Source of the DNA: Agrocybe praecox
Lineage: Eukaryota > Basidiomycota > Agaricomycetes > Agaricales > Agrocybaceae
DNA length: 64,000 nucleotides
NCBI GenBank assembly: GCA_964017145.1
Contig: OZ024848.1
Span: 136,501 to 200,500 of the forward strand
Direction: 5' to 3'
Positions 1 to 11,304 of the stretch are shown in pieces; within the stretch, counting starts at the first letter, position 1, and each line of letters opens with the position of its first letter. A program made the translations under genes and the position numbers. Under the pieces are notes generated by a model. The model was not told where the DNA came from, searched no databases, and was given only the letters and a program-made list of their open reading frames with translations.

Positions 1-433
1 CCAGCTACGGTGGACCTCTCGACCTCAAGCTCGGCAAGAGGGGTGACATCACCAACTCCTGCAACTCTGGCCCTATCCAGTGCTGTACGTATACTTGTAA
101 TAGTCTTGTGGAAATCAGCTAAAAAAAAAAAAAAAAATTCGTTATCAGGCAACCAAGTCTTCGATTCCAACTCTGAGGCTTCCAACGCATTCCACAGCCT
201 TGTTGGTGCTGCTGTCAACCCCATCGCTGCTCAGGCTGGTCTTGCCTGCAACCCCATCACCGCTGTTGGCGTCGGAGCCGGTGCTCAATGCAACTCCCAG
301 CCAGTCTGCTGCTCAGGAAACCACTTCAGTGAGTTAATAGATGTACTGCTTTCTTTCTCTGAACAGACGCTTATGTACGATTTTAGGTGGCCTCGTCGTC
401 GTTGGCTGCTCGCCTGTAAACGTTAATGTTTAA
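1..433 (+). CDS. Class I hydrophobin, 5' end outside the window
   Basis: This is a small secreted amphipathic protein that self-assembles at air-water interfaces and coats aerial hyphae and fruiting bodies. Exons are about 1-84, 149-329 and 387-433, all with GT-AG introns and continuous frame. The visible part carries the hydrophobin cysteine pattern: CNSGPIQCC, then a single Cys in ACNPI, QCNSQPVCC, and a last Cys in VGCSPVNV before the TAA stop. The spacing and the hydrophobic stretch between the cysteine groups fit class I. The signal peptide and N-terminal segment lie upstream of the window. The gene at 1359 has the same exon structure and is clearly a paralog, so this is a tandem pair. 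The first intron contains a 17-base A run. Confidence 0.9.
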
Positions 434-1358
434 GTCGAGGTCAACACCATTTTTTCAATTTCGTGTTTGGGTTTTTGGTTCAGCCGTATGCATGGCTTAG
501 GGTCGCTCATTTGCCTGGTCCTCGTTTCTCGTACAAGTTAAACTCACACTCTTTTACTGTTACTACCGCATATCCTCTTATACCCATTCATACATACCTA
601 CTAGCTACCTCAATTAATAACTTGATACCCACTTTTGCGCGCCATCTTGAGATATTATCTTGCATTTTATGTGGTGTGACTGGTGTTCTGTCATCCCAAA
701 TTTATTCGGCGCACTGCTCAGTAGTCCGGGTAGCTAGCTATCAAACTTAAATTCAAAATAATTTTAATTGATCTCAGTCATCTGTTTGGTTTCAGTGTAT
801 GTAGTCGCTGCGTCTGCGCTTTACTGAGAATAAACTATCGTGCGAATTAGATTTTCACGTATTGACATATTTAGGTGCATCCATTAGGTCCGTCAAGCTC
901 GGCATATCCAATTGATCTAAAAGCTGACATACCGACTCAGTAAGCTGCCAACGAGAAACAGAAACGAGTAAGTGATTGACATATGTCTTTCCCAAGAAAT
1001 GAAGTCTTCTAGGGCCAGTTTCGGCGCTTCTGGCTTGATTGCTTCGTCTCCCACTCAATCGTCGCTGTCAATGGATGTGTGATGTGAATGTTTAGAAATT
1101 TGCTCGACAAAAAAAGTGGTTCGTATCCTGTTTCTGCCTTGCAGCGTCGTTGGACGTCGGTCTCGACGACTACTAGACGTGTTTTACCGACGTTAGTAGC
1201 AAATTCAATGTCTTGTTGACAATGACAATGAAGACAGTTGGCGGTTTATAAGACATGGGGAGACGTAGTTCTTCTGCATCCCAGCCTTCCCGAGTCTTCT
1301 GCATCTTCTACCAAAGAAACATCAGTTTAACTCGTACAATCTTGAAGCTTGAAGCAAG
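434..1358. other. Intergenic region between two hydrophobins
   Basis: No gene is supported here. Short open frames on both strands lack any recognisable motif or plausible splice partners. The right end must contain the promoter of the second hydrophobin, including a TATA-like element near 1245. Confidence 0.5.
1245..1252 (+). promoter_or_regulatory. TATA-like box of the second hydrophobin
   Basis: The sequence TTTATAAG lies about 107 bases before the ATG at 1359. That would leave a leader of roughly 75-80 bases. The call rests on sequence and position only. Confidence 0.35.
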
Positions 1359-1920
1359 ATGGTTTCTGCATTCGCTATCCTCATTGCTTCCATCTCTACA
1401 ATTGGCTTTGTCTCCGCTAATGGACACCAATATGGACGCAGAGAATACACGAATAGATACGAGAACAAAAGGAACGGCGCCTACACCGTGGGAGATGTAG
1501 ACCTTGCAAGCAGAGGTGAAATAAAAAACTCTTGCAACTCTGGACCTATTCAGTGTTGTATGTATTTCTATACCGTTGTGTTTGGTCCCTTTCTCGACTC
1601 ATATTATTTTCTTGTTCCCTTAGGCCAGCAGGTTTACAAGTCGGACTCTGATGAGTCCAGTCTCCTCCGTGCTCTCGTCGGTGTGGATGTGGGCGACATC
1701 AGTGCCCTAACCGGTCTCTCATGCTCTCCGATTTCTGTTGTTGGTGTTGGGAATGGTGTTGGATGCTCTTCTCAGCCAGTTTGTTGCACCAGAAACCACA
1801 TGAGTACGTCTCTCTTTCAGAGTTCCTTATAACCCGAATCAACTTCGCTCACAACTTGTTTTCTTCTCAACAGGCGGACTCGTCGCCGTTGGCTGCTCTC
1901 CGGTTAATGTCAACATTTAG
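1359..1920 (+). CDS. Class I hydrophobin, complete
   Basis: Exons 1359-1557, 1624-1803 and 1874-1920 give a protein of about 141 residues. A signal peptide is visible at residues 1-20 (hydrophobic core AFAILIASISTIGF, likely cleavage after VSA). A basic, glycine- and tyrosine-containing linker follows, then the eight-cysteine hydrophobin domain: CNSGPIQCC, LSCSPI, GCSSQPVCC and VGCSPVN. Both introns sit at the same positions as in the partial hydrophobin upstream (after the first Cys doublet and after the second), which supports recent tandem duplication. The start was chosen because the ATG directly precedes the signal peptide. Proteins of this family act outside the cell on hyphal surfaces. 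The inter-cysteine loop differs from the neighbour (acidic KSDSDES against DSNSEAS). Confidence 0.93.
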
Positions 1921-2464
1921 CTTTGTTTGATGCAAAGATTAATTCAGAGTCGGGAGACTCTCAAGGTCAAGGGCTAACTGGGATGAATGGACTACTGCTT
2001 TCAATTGTTTAATTACCCCACATTCCTTCGGTACACAAGTTCCCATCCGTTCATTACGAGGTGTAAAAAGTACCTCCGTGCCTAATATTTATAATTACCA
2101 TCCCCTCTTTTAGAGTCATCAAAACACCATCAGCCTGAAATTTGAAACTATATTATACCTGTCCATGCAGGAAGATAATAAGCGCCGAGCTTCGGAAGAA
2201 ATAAAAAAGTGATGGCCGCTTCAAGCCGTCGCCGCTGCCGCTGCTCCCGCGGGGCGCACAGTGCGCACAACCATCACCATCAACCCCTTCAATTAGCCTG
2301 TGTTCTCGGCAACAGAAATTATGTTCTCCACTTGACAATATTTCCGAGATCCGGAGTGTTGGAGAATGGGTAAACAGTGGCTTTATGCATATGCAATTGA
2401 CTACAGAGAATTAGCTACATTATACGAGAGGCACCTGAGTGTAAGTACAAGTCCATGATTCGTT
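1921..2464. other. Convergent intergenic region
   Basis: This is the 3' flank of the hydrophobin on the plus strand and of the SET gene on the minus strand. I see no gene or clear repeat. Confidence 0.5.
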
Positions 2465-3740
2465 CTATAAGGTCTGTGATGCTCGTGATATATCTAGGAA
2501 CTCGTCGTGGAATTGCTTTGACATCTCTTGTAGGTCAAAGAATGCGCAGACATGGCTTAAATGATTTAAAAGGATGGGATAGACTTTGGATATCCGCAAA
2601 CCTTCGTTAATAAACGTTTGTCGCCACTTGACGAGCGATTCGAGATGACTTCTCGTCAAAAGACCTGCCGCATATGCATACCTGATCTCTTTTATCAGAT
2701 TAGACAGTGGAATGAAACCCTCTTCGCTGCGCAGCTTCTCGCTCTCTGGAGTGACGTTAATACAGGATGCGCATTTGCATACCATGTTATAACGCGCGAG
2801 TTTTTCTCGTCTTTGTTGAAGGGGCATTAGGATATTGATATAGGACACGAAAATCTCTTCTCCGGCTTCTATCCTGCGCACTGCCCTGAAAGCAAAGGAC
2901 AATGAAGCTGTATCAAATTTTTGGTACACGTTGGGCTGGCAGCTGTCAAAGGAGATTTGGTCAAGGCACGCCCAAAGAGGAGTAATCGGACTTACCTATG
3001 ATTTATCCGAGACCCAAAATCGCACACTAATGCGTATTCAGGAAAGCCGGCGTTCGCGATAGTATCGTCACCAGTAGAAAACGCATTAGTAAGAGCTATC
3101 CGACTCATTGGGCCTACGGTTTCGTGGCAGCTACCATAATCGTCCAAGAGAGACAGGTATGCCTTTCTTCTTTCTTCGTCCATCCTATTAACTGCCCTTT
3201 CTATGTCCTGCTCTGCGATCCTGTTGCACATCGCTATGTGAGACATGACCTCTTCTAAATCCTCTGAGCTCCTATGCGTTCCGAGTTTCTTACTGATGGA
3301 TACTTCTTTGAGGTATTCGAGTGTAGAGGCAAGAATAAGCAGTGGGCGCTCGGCGTGGACGAGTTCGCCAGGGTGGATGACTCTTGTGGCGAAGACGCCC
3401 AGTCCCTTCGTCTTCGTCTTCCTAATTTCACAGATTGGGCGAATATCCTGACGTTTAGGAACAGGGCGCGGGAATCCTGGGGTTTTGAGAATTTCTTCTA
3501 CGACGTTTGCGCGACCTATGAACTGACAATGCCCGTCTGGATCTGAAGGGCGATCCGAGAATTTAAGAGGCAGTGACGTGTGGACCATTCGATCCTCAAG
3601 AAGATTCCAAACGTTTGGGTTATAGGCGCTGCCATTGGTCGTATTGTTTCCTAACCGATTTTTTAGATGTCAGTCTACAGCGACGGCAATAATCAAGCAA
3701 ACACACCTGCAAGTACGGACCGTTGGCGTTCTTGGCTCAT
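2465..3740 (-). CDS. SET-domain protein (SMYD-like, no MYND finger), paralog 1
   Basis: Predicted protein lysine methyltransferase of 388 residues. Exons on the minus strand are 3740-3707, 3650-2996 and 2942-2465. The SET domain is split as in SMYD proteins: GLGVFATRVI near residue 94 (S-adenosylmethionine-binding GxG), NHSC at about 228-231 formed across the second intron, then GEEIFVSYI, and a post-SET cysteine cluster CKCASC. The order and spacing match the other family members here. The second intron interrupts the Ser codon of NHSC at phase 2. The first exon (MSQERQRSVLA) is inferred from splice continuity and differs from the MKRGFLNSSK-type leader of several paralogs. Substrate and cellular role are unknown. 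It could act in cytosol or nucleus, since no targeting signal is evident. Confidence 0.8.
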
Positions 3741-4035
3741 CTTTACTTTGAATATTGGAAGGCTGTATTAATGGGTGAAAAAAGATTTGATAGATCTATC
3801 CAAACCTATAGACCCCTTTTATACGATACGACAACCCCACTGCCAGAAGGACGTTGCCAATAACGGAAAACAATACCCCATTGTATGTCGTCGTGCATCC
3901 ACGACGATGACTGATCACGAACAGTGGCTTCATGAACGAAGTATTGTCCTTTTTGTAATCGTTTGTTCTTCACTCGCCCGCCTTCACTTGCGCTGGACAA
4001 GCAAGCGAACAATTAAGGCAGCTAGTAGGTGCCCA
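3741..4035. other. Intergenic region upstream of SET paralog 1
   Basis: This stretch must hold the promoter of the minus-strand SET gene. Open frames here have no family resemblance, and nothing else is recognised. Confidence 0.4.
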
Positions 4036-4460
4036 CTATAGACGCCGACGTATTGTATTTTTCAAAGACAAAAAATACTTGAAACTCCGCCTCAGCGCCC
4101 AAAGGATACCCAATTCGTCAATTTTACAAAGAGTGCGAGCTGGTGACGGACCCGCCTCCTTCAATTCTTTGACCAATGAGGCAGGGAGATTCCCCGCCAC
4201 TTGCAGTCCCTCGTTAAGCAACTTCTGACGTGGCTTCGCAAGATGCCCAAGAACATATGGATTCTTGCCCGAAATGGGTACTGTCTTGACCCTTAATAGT
4301 GTGGCTCGAGTTCGTGCAGGCTGACAAGTGCCTGACGGGTCCTGGCATCCGAAGCCGCAGAGTGCGAGATTCATTTGTCTGTCAGCGTCTGATCTGTAGA
4401 TATAACCACAACTGCCGGTCAGTAAGCTACGGGGGTCTAAGCTAATGCCGAGAGCCTTCT
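4036..4460 (-). pseudogene. Decayed fragment of a SET-family paralog
   Basis: Reading the minus strand from about 4460, the frame gives GYIYRSDADRQMNLALCGFG and later LGHLAKPRQKLLNEGL. These align by eye with the C-terminal half of the SET paralog at 23883-25207, which has SIYKSVAARQRDLVPYGFS and LEHLAKLRDELLDEGL. Roughly half the positions of the second block are identical. The whole catalytic N-terminal half (GxG and NHSC) is missing. The post-SET CxCxxC is degraded. I read this as a relic left by duplication and decay. It may instead be a diverged short gene. Confidence 0.45.
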
Positions 4461-4833
4461 CAAACGCACAAAATAAATAACTTGGCCGTTGTAACCAAAA
4501 CTAGAAATGGTTATGGTTAAGTAAACGAATACATATAGTTCGTATACACACATGTTTAGAGAATAGAAATAGTAGTAGTAAGTAGTACGCGTGGAATCTT
4601 CCCAACTCAACATTGATAGATAGTCCCAGAAGGTCCAGGAAAAATAGTGTTAGTGATGTTCGTTCTAGATAGTAAGAAATAGTCTATGATGCAAATGTAT
4701 GTCCAGTAAGTAGTAGGTGGGGTGACTGCCATTACTGTTGGCGTCGTTTCGCCTTGCCGGCGCTTCTCTGTTCTTCCTAAGCTAAGAACAAGGACTGTAA
4801 AAAGGATATTTAATATAAACGCTGAGAAGAACG
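4461..4833. other. Intergenic or 3' flank
   Basis: AT-rich flank downstream of the minus-strand secreted protein gene. An open frame at 4607-4927 has one hydrophobic stretch, but it is best explained as 3' untranslated sequence or an alternative last exon. Confidence 0.4.
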
Positions 4834-6062
4834 TCAATAGCGCGTATCTAGAAAACATACCACTTGATATCCGGTGAGCTGGGAAGTCCGAACGAGGCGA
4901 AGCTTGTCGAGAAGGGGGAAGTACCAAACATAAACAGAATGTTTGCCTAGCGAAAGGATTTCATATTGATTTACATCAGTAAGCAAAGAGAAAACGAAAA
5001 GTTGAGTACTTACTGCCATCAGAATTAACCCATTGAGCTGCAGACACAAACGATCACGTTTTAGTTAAAACTTCATCTGAAAAGTCAATGGTGTAGGCGT
5101 AGAACTCACGCGTCAAGGATTTCGTGGTTGAAGAGTAAGACCAAATTGCAGACTGCGAGTAACCTCCTAGGGCATTTCCGACGAGCTTGGAAGGTTGGTT
5201 TGGCGATGCTGGCGAATTGATAAAGAGGGTAAGTTATCCTTCAAAAAGGTTAGAACGTATAACATTGCATATACTCACTAGGGTTAGTAGCAGCCAGACC
5301 AAAGCCTAAGGGAGTAGTAGAAAGTCTGAGTATATCGGTTAGTTCGACCGCGAATAGAAAGAATCAAGGTATGCTTTACAGGTCTTTCCCAGAGAAACCA
5401 AGGTAAGGATAGGAAGTTTGTCCGGACTGATATAAAAGTCCATGGTTAGTTTATGGATCAAATTGTTGGGGCTAACTTACAATGGCAATATTGAAAGGCG
5501 AAGAATCTGGGGTGAATGAAACCGACAGTTTCAAAGGACCGAGATTGGTGACTCCGATACTTTTAAATCGTCAACTACGAAAAAATCCAACACAAATATT
5601 TTTGATTGCTTACTCTCCAAGAAGAAGGGTCTTTTCAACATATCCAACCGTGCCACCGTTCGAAGATTTCTTGACCAGAATGTTTCCGGATAAGCTAGAA
5701 AATGCAAGTGAATATTATGGGGGAATCAAGATATCAACCACGGGCTCACGATGGGACGGGAGAGGTAGTAGGAGGACGAGCTGGTAGAAAGAGGTCAACT
5801 CGCATCACAAAGGTGCAGAAGTAATAATGAACTCACGATTGCCTCCTCTTCCACCACCGCCACCAGTGCGACGTGTTGGACTATACAAATTCCTCGGCGC
5901 AAGTGGTGGCAGACCCGCCCTGAACCTTTGGGCATTTGTAAGGAGCTCCCCATTGTCGGAGCGCGACGTTTGAGGACGCGCAACAGCGAAAATAGTGACC
6001 TGGAAGATAGCCACAAGGAGTAGAACGTGCTTGAAAGCAGAAATTCCACTGAGGAAGACCAT
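4834..6062 (-). CDS. Small secreted protein with NAQRFRAGLPPLAPR motif
   Basis: Nine exons on the minus strand (6062-5837, 5780-5750, 5694-5614, 5559-5481, 5426-5380, 5325-5279, 5208-5110, 5037-5014, 4946-4834) join in frame to 248 residues. A hydrophobic leader (residues 5-25, KHVLLLVAIFQVTIFA) ends near VARP. It is followed by LLTNAQRFRAGLPPLAPR and a Gly-rich, Pro/Thr-rich linker. This RxxxGLPPLxPR block recurs just after signal peptides in many small secreted basidiomycete proteins of unknown function. The C-terminal part is a beta-rich module with GNILVKK, GTVGYVEK, LVGNALGGYSQSAIWSYS, QWVNSDGS and a terminal LTGYQ. The start at 6062 was preferred over an in-frame upstream Met because it directly precedes the signal peptide. 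The last exon could instead splice out at a GTATGT near 4855. Function unknown. Confidence 0.72.
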
Positions 6063-7293
6063 CTTGTCTGCACTGTCCAGGAGGGTAGCCTGTAGGGCGG
6101 GAAAGAGAGTGGGAGGAAGGGGGGAGGAAGTGAGCGTGAGGATAAACAATGCGCTGAGGAGATGTAGAGAAAAGGACACTCAAATCTCAATTTCCTTGGT
6201 CCGTTCGCGGCTTCATTCTTTCTCTTTATCTGGCACAGTAGCAGGCCTTTGTTATCTTCCAGGAACCGACCTGCACGATATTGATCAAGCCCTCGAGCAT
6301 CATTTTACGTCACCCTGACGCTTGACTATTCCTTTATCATCCTTAGCTATTCATTCCACCCTATGCAATTTGAAACTTTCGCCACAGCGAGTTGACGACG
6401 TTACCAGGAGCTACCCCCTATGTTCGAAAGGAGTCGTTAGTCGTGACTTGTTGTGTTGGACTCACGGCTCCGCTTTCAATAGATTTCAATCCTTTTCAAA
6501 CGTGTGCAGAGCCCCATTATAATTTGCACTGATGATTGATATGATTCCCCTGAGACGAGATCTTCGCCATATGGGTTAATCTAGGCTAATTTTTCAGTTT
6601 AATAAACAAAACGTACAAAAGAGAGACAATAAAATTGCACAATTCAGCGCCTCAAATTCAGGCCGCCATGGATAATTTCCCATGATTTTTATTTTGCGGA
6701 TAAAAAGACCTGGAAAAATTAGAGAGATTTCACAATACTATCGAGATCCGACACGGCCTTTTGTTGCCTTTGTTTTGAAAATTATATCAATGCCCGATAA
6801 GTAAGCCGAACGAACATAATAGTGCGATTTCGACAAAGCACCGCTTTCCGATCGATCTGTAATTGTTTACTATTCGTCAGCTTTTTGAGCAAAGAGAACG
6901 CTGCCAATTCACAAAAGGTGCGTCCTTGCAGTTACAGGGAAAGAAGATTAATACCAGAAAGCAAACTCACGTCACGGCCTGTGTTTCCCTAACGCTTGCA
7001 GCCCGTCGGACACCCTGTCAACTTGGTTTCCATGAATCAACATGCGCTAATCGCAATTACTCGATTGTAAAACGATGTTTTGAATGCAAAGTCGGTTGCT
7101 GTAAGCCTGTGACCAAAAGAGTGCTGATTTATCCGTCTTTGAAAAATTAAATGGTTATCATTAGACTAGAAAAGACTAGAAGCAAAACATGAGCGAAAAA
7201 GCAATGCGTGTGTATCCATGGGTGAGAAAATGCGGAGCGTAATGGAAACGAAAAGAGAAACAAATCAAACCATGACATAACCACAACCCTTCC
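6063..7293. other. Intergenic region, no gene seen
   Basis: This stretch separates the start of the minus-strand secreted protein gene (6062) from the stop of the minus-strand PQ-loop gene (7294). Short frames on both strands show no motif. I see no repeat or RNA gene. Confidence 0.45.
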
Positions 7294-8613
7294 TTACTGC
7301 CCGAACCAAGCTTGCCATCCCTTGGCCGCGTCATCCGCCTTGCGACTTGTGCTGCTGCTCCGAACAGACGAGTCACTGCGTTTCAATAATGGTGTTTGTT
7401 CATTTGTCTCTTGAGTAGGTTCTTCCAGAGTCTGTCCAGCATCCCCAAGTGCACGAGTGTGCCCGGTCTGAACAGTGACAGGACCCTCCGAAGCTGTTGT
7501 TACTATTTCCGAAACGGACGTGTCCACATTCGACCAGGAATTCGAAGGGATCAATGAGTTGCCAAAGTCGTCAATTTGGAGTTTACTTTGTCGGATCTTC
7601 CATGCGATGCACATTGCCAGCAGACAACCTTGTAGAACGGCTGCGATGGCGAATGTCGCCCAACTGGTCCAGTTGGTCCCTGGTCGAAGCACGATGCTCG
7701 TAACCATCAAAATTCCTCCAGGAGTTTGAATGCACATCATGGGAATGCTCAGTGCGCCGACGAGTCTCGTACGATACGTATGCAGTAGCTGTGGCATGTA
7801 TTGTATCGCCGCTAGTGTGGCTGCGCTAACTCCCAAGAACGTTGCCCACAAAGACACTTCTGATGCGTCTGTAGGATTGACCAGGAGGTATGCAGTAGTG
7901 ATAAATAGGAGCATACTAAAAGCGGAGTCAGCAACTTCCTGACGAATGATCATAGGTAGACTGACAGGTGCACGACTGTTGTCCAGGCAAGAATAATCGA
8001 CAACCTCCACTCTTCGCTCCTCACAGGTATCTTTGGAAGGCGTTCTTCGGCTTCTTCGACGTCAATGTGCACGTATTTCAGGTGCTCTGGGTAGTAGAGC
8101 ATGTAAAGGACAAAACTGCAAATCTGGGGGATTAGCAAACATTCAGATAACTATTCCAACACTTACACAAAGCCAAAACAAATCCACTGCAACCCGACTT
8201 GGACCACACCTGCTGACATTTCAATGCAGCTCCCAAGGCTCTACTTCAATTTCAGCACAAGACGTAAAGTACAGCAAGCCACATACTACAACGCGACAAC
8301 ACTTGATTATGGGTGCCTGTAAGGTAATCCTAGTTCGTTTAGACGCGTCTTCCACACCAATGCCAAAATATTCTTACATATTGAACATTCCAGATGCAGC
8401 AGAGGTCGTTCCAAGCAGCAAAAACACTGGACTGAAGCCCTCCGACGACTTCGTATGGAAGATGCGGTAGTGCTGGGGAAGATATGATATCACCAGGCCA
8501 CAGCAGAGACCGAATGTCAGGAGTGCATTGAACCAATCATGGTGCTAAGACAAACATGAGCTCAAGTATTTCAGAGGTTCGATTACACTGCTTACTGGTG
8601 TACACGAGTCCAT
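7294..8613 (-). CDS. PQ-loop repeat transporter (vacuolar amino acid transporter-like)
   Basis: Six exons (8613-8596, 8544-8378, 8329-8287, 8240-8169, 8123-7966, 7915-7294) give 359 residues. Two PQ-loop repeats are visible: ISYLPQHYRIFHTKSSEGFS near residues 26-45 and IQYMPQLLHTYRTRLVGALS in the second half. Multiple hydrophobic helices flank them, as in the Ypq/PQLC2 lysosomal-vacuolar cationic amino acid exporters and related seven-helix proteins. In the family the two PQ motifs act as transport hinges. The C-terminal ~110 residues are hydrophilic, Ser/Thr-rich and contain EQTPLLK, which resembles an acidic dileucine sorting signal to the vacuole (inference). The first exon codes only six residues, so an additional upstream exon cannot be excluded. 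Confidence 0.85.
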
Positions 8614-11304
8614 GGGGGAAATAAGGAACCTCCTTGAAGAGCACAGTTCAGTCACAAGCGAACAACCTCCTTGATGGAGTTGGTGTATGTAATGCTGTGC
8701 AGATAAGATAAGATTACACCGACCACTATTCTATATAGGCGCGCTTCGTCGTCCTAGTTGGGCCCACCCGGAAATGTTTCTGCTTTTTGACTGATATTAG
8801 TTAGACAAATGCGTAGCGAGCAATTCAGAGGTATGAGGGGTCCGGCCGGGTCGAGCGCCTCCCTCGAACAAACAAAACTACAGTACAAATACCAAAATCC
8901 TCCTGAATCTTGATGCAGTAATGCAGATTCTCTGCGAGAAATTCCTCGATTAATTTGATGACTTATGTAGGTTCGAGCCATTGAAATGACCATTTCCGCG
9001 CTCTTTTGCGGTGTTTTCCCAACTTTTGGAAAAACACGGCCACTTCGCAGCTTGTCATACTATCACTTTCTAAGAGCAGCAACTTGTCCATTTCTTGTCC
9101 CTTCAGCACGTAAGTGCGGAATTGGTCAAGTACTGAGATATTATGCGCATTCATTCATGACCATACGCCATTCTTTTGCTTTTCTCAATCCTCGAAGTGC
9201 CCGGCCAGGCAGGAGCACCAAGTTCATGCCTCGCTCGGCAGTTGGGTCTCACTTGCTGCAGGCTTGCCGTTCATTACTGCTATTAGCCCTGGAGTGTCTT
9301 CAGCAATAAGAAGATAAATGCTCTGCAGTGCTGATGTCAAAATTATCCTTGAGCTCTGTCAGCTACTATAGTTCTATCGGATATACAATGCACTCCAGCA
9401 CTATACGTCGACTGAATAGTAGTCGGTGCCAGTTCTGGTTAGAATTCCGTCAGGGAAGGAATATGTTTGTAAGATTGGTGTATTACGGAGGTTTCGTAGT
9501 TTATGGAGGTTTTTGGCAGTGGGCTCGTGCAAGAGAGGTTCCGGGAAAGCCCAGTTCCTGTGCCAAACAGCCAGATAGTAGTATGAACTGGAGGGAGTGA
9601 GAAGAGTCGTCTTTTTCTTATTAGAGAAAAAAATTCCGATTGGGATCAAGGGAAGAAAGAGAGAGGCCATAGAAAAGTTTTTTGACCAGTTAACCTCTGG
9701 AATGCATTAGTAAGAGTACCATGTCTTTTTTGCGTGTCATAGACATCATGGAAACAAGGTAGTTAACGGTTGCAGGAATAGACTGAAAAACACTGCGCTA
9801 ACCATATTTGTAATCTATAACGCTTTGACCTTGGATCAGCCATTGTTAGATAATCTGTTCGCATCTCTCGGTAGCTCTCCCGCTCTGTCGTAGATTGGCG
9901 CTCCTATAAACAAATTAGAACGGATTTTGACGTTTTTTCACTCAAAAATAAGTTCAGGAACCGTTGCTTCCTTCCTGTAACGCCTATCAACGCTTATTTT
10001 TCATGTAAAGTGTTCGCTTTATCAGTTCTTATCACAGATTTCGGAATATCCATGAGTATATACCAAACCCAAGAAACATTTGCATCACTACGTAGGTCCG
10101 TCTCAACGGGAACTATGACCTCGGATGCCTCATTCTGGTATTAAGGTCCCTCGGTCCACCGTTTCGGAGGGGGAGAGAAAAATGGCGACGTAACTTTGAT
10201 ATTAATATGGACGCCGGACGGAGTACCGCAGTCAGGTCGACCGTCGCACGTCCTTTGAGCTTCGAGGGAGTGTTTGAGAACCGTTGTTGTTGAATGCCAG
10301 TTAAACATAATTGTGCGATGATGAGTTCTAGGCACTTCCGCAGTTAAAGTCCTCGTAGGACCTATATAGAACAAGCATTAGTCTCATGGGCAATGACTTG
10401 AACGACAAGCCTGGCGTTGGAGCTCCCAAATTGTCCCGGATCCAGTGTCGGGACGCTCATTCCAAAAACATGGGGTATCATTGTTGATCATATCGACAGA
10501 GTGTGAGCCTAGAACGACGCTTCCAGGTGATAATTGGCAAGCAGATGATGTCGGGAGGATGCCATTCGGCAGTGAAGTTGGCTCCATCATAATGCATCAT
10601 ACAGCGTGTTTGTTGAGCATTTTCTTCTCTCGAAATAATCGAGGGGGGCAAAGGTTCATCAAAGTGAACACATTTATAGTGTCGCTCTCAGATCGAAACA
10701 ACGCCCAGTAAGTCGGGGCCTGAGAATTTCGGGAAGCTGGGGATAATTGGATATATATGCTTTTTGGCATAACGTGGAAGGCACGGGGTAAACTAGGTTG
10801 ATGCTGACAATAGCTGCGATTTGGTCGTATTGATGATTCGATGGTAACGAATTATTGGATGAAAAGTCTAAATCAACCGTAAAACAAGGCGGTTTGCAGG
10901 ATGATAGCGATACGGCCTTTTTAAAAATTTAGAAAAATAGAAGAGTCTCCGTTCAGTCTTGGTGTCGCGTTTATGTCGTCACAGAGCGCCCAATGCGCGG
11001 GTAAGAGGTCGTAGTAAGCCAAAGCAAACCTGAGAACAAACATCTGGAGTGATCTTTCAAAACGCTAATAATAACGCAGACCCCATTTAAAATCTTTCAA
11101 ATGATCCGGTGACCATACCAATGCTTTGGTACAATCTATCAAACAGGAAAAAATTAGTGTGATAAGAAACACGAAATCGAAGACGAAGACGACGGGACGT
11201 CAAATAGTGCCTGACCCACCTGAAATTCACCCCGACATTTTCCACCACATACCACTCCGTCCATAACACCGAGACGTCATTGAGACCTAGCGAGGCCCAG
11301 TAAG
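8614..11304. other. Long gene-poor stretch with a dispersed repeat
   Basis: Nothing here forms a convincing gene. The stretch contains the repeat at 9167-9390. The rest is low-scoring open frames without motifs or splice-compatible partners. A block near 8790-8880 (around TCCGGCCG and CGAACAAACAAA) loosely resembles 37270-37345. Remnants of small mobile elements are plausible but not shown. Confidence 0.4.
9167..9390 (+). repeat. Dispersed repeat, copy 1
   Basis: About 220 bases align by eye with 57323-57540 in the same orientation. Shared blocks include TTTTGCTTTTCTCAATCCTC, CACTTGCTGCAGGCTT and TCTTCAGCAAT, with small indels between them. Both copies lie in gene-poor DNA. No terminal repeats or target duplication were found, so the element type is unknown. 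Relic of a SINE- or MITE-like element is one option. Confidence 0.6.

Noticed and set aside
855..1058. Minus-strand open frame of 67 codons between the hydrophobins
   Set aside because: No motif, no splice partner, and it lies in presumed promoter and 3' flank sequence.
4607..4927. Minus-strand frame with a transmembrane-like segment at the end of the small secreted protein gene
   Set aside because: It overlaps the last exon in another frame and most likely is 3' untranslated sequence.
8790..8880. Short similarity to 37270-37345 around TCCGGCCG and CGAACAAACAAA
   Set aside because: Too short and gapped to claim a repeat without a genome-wide search.
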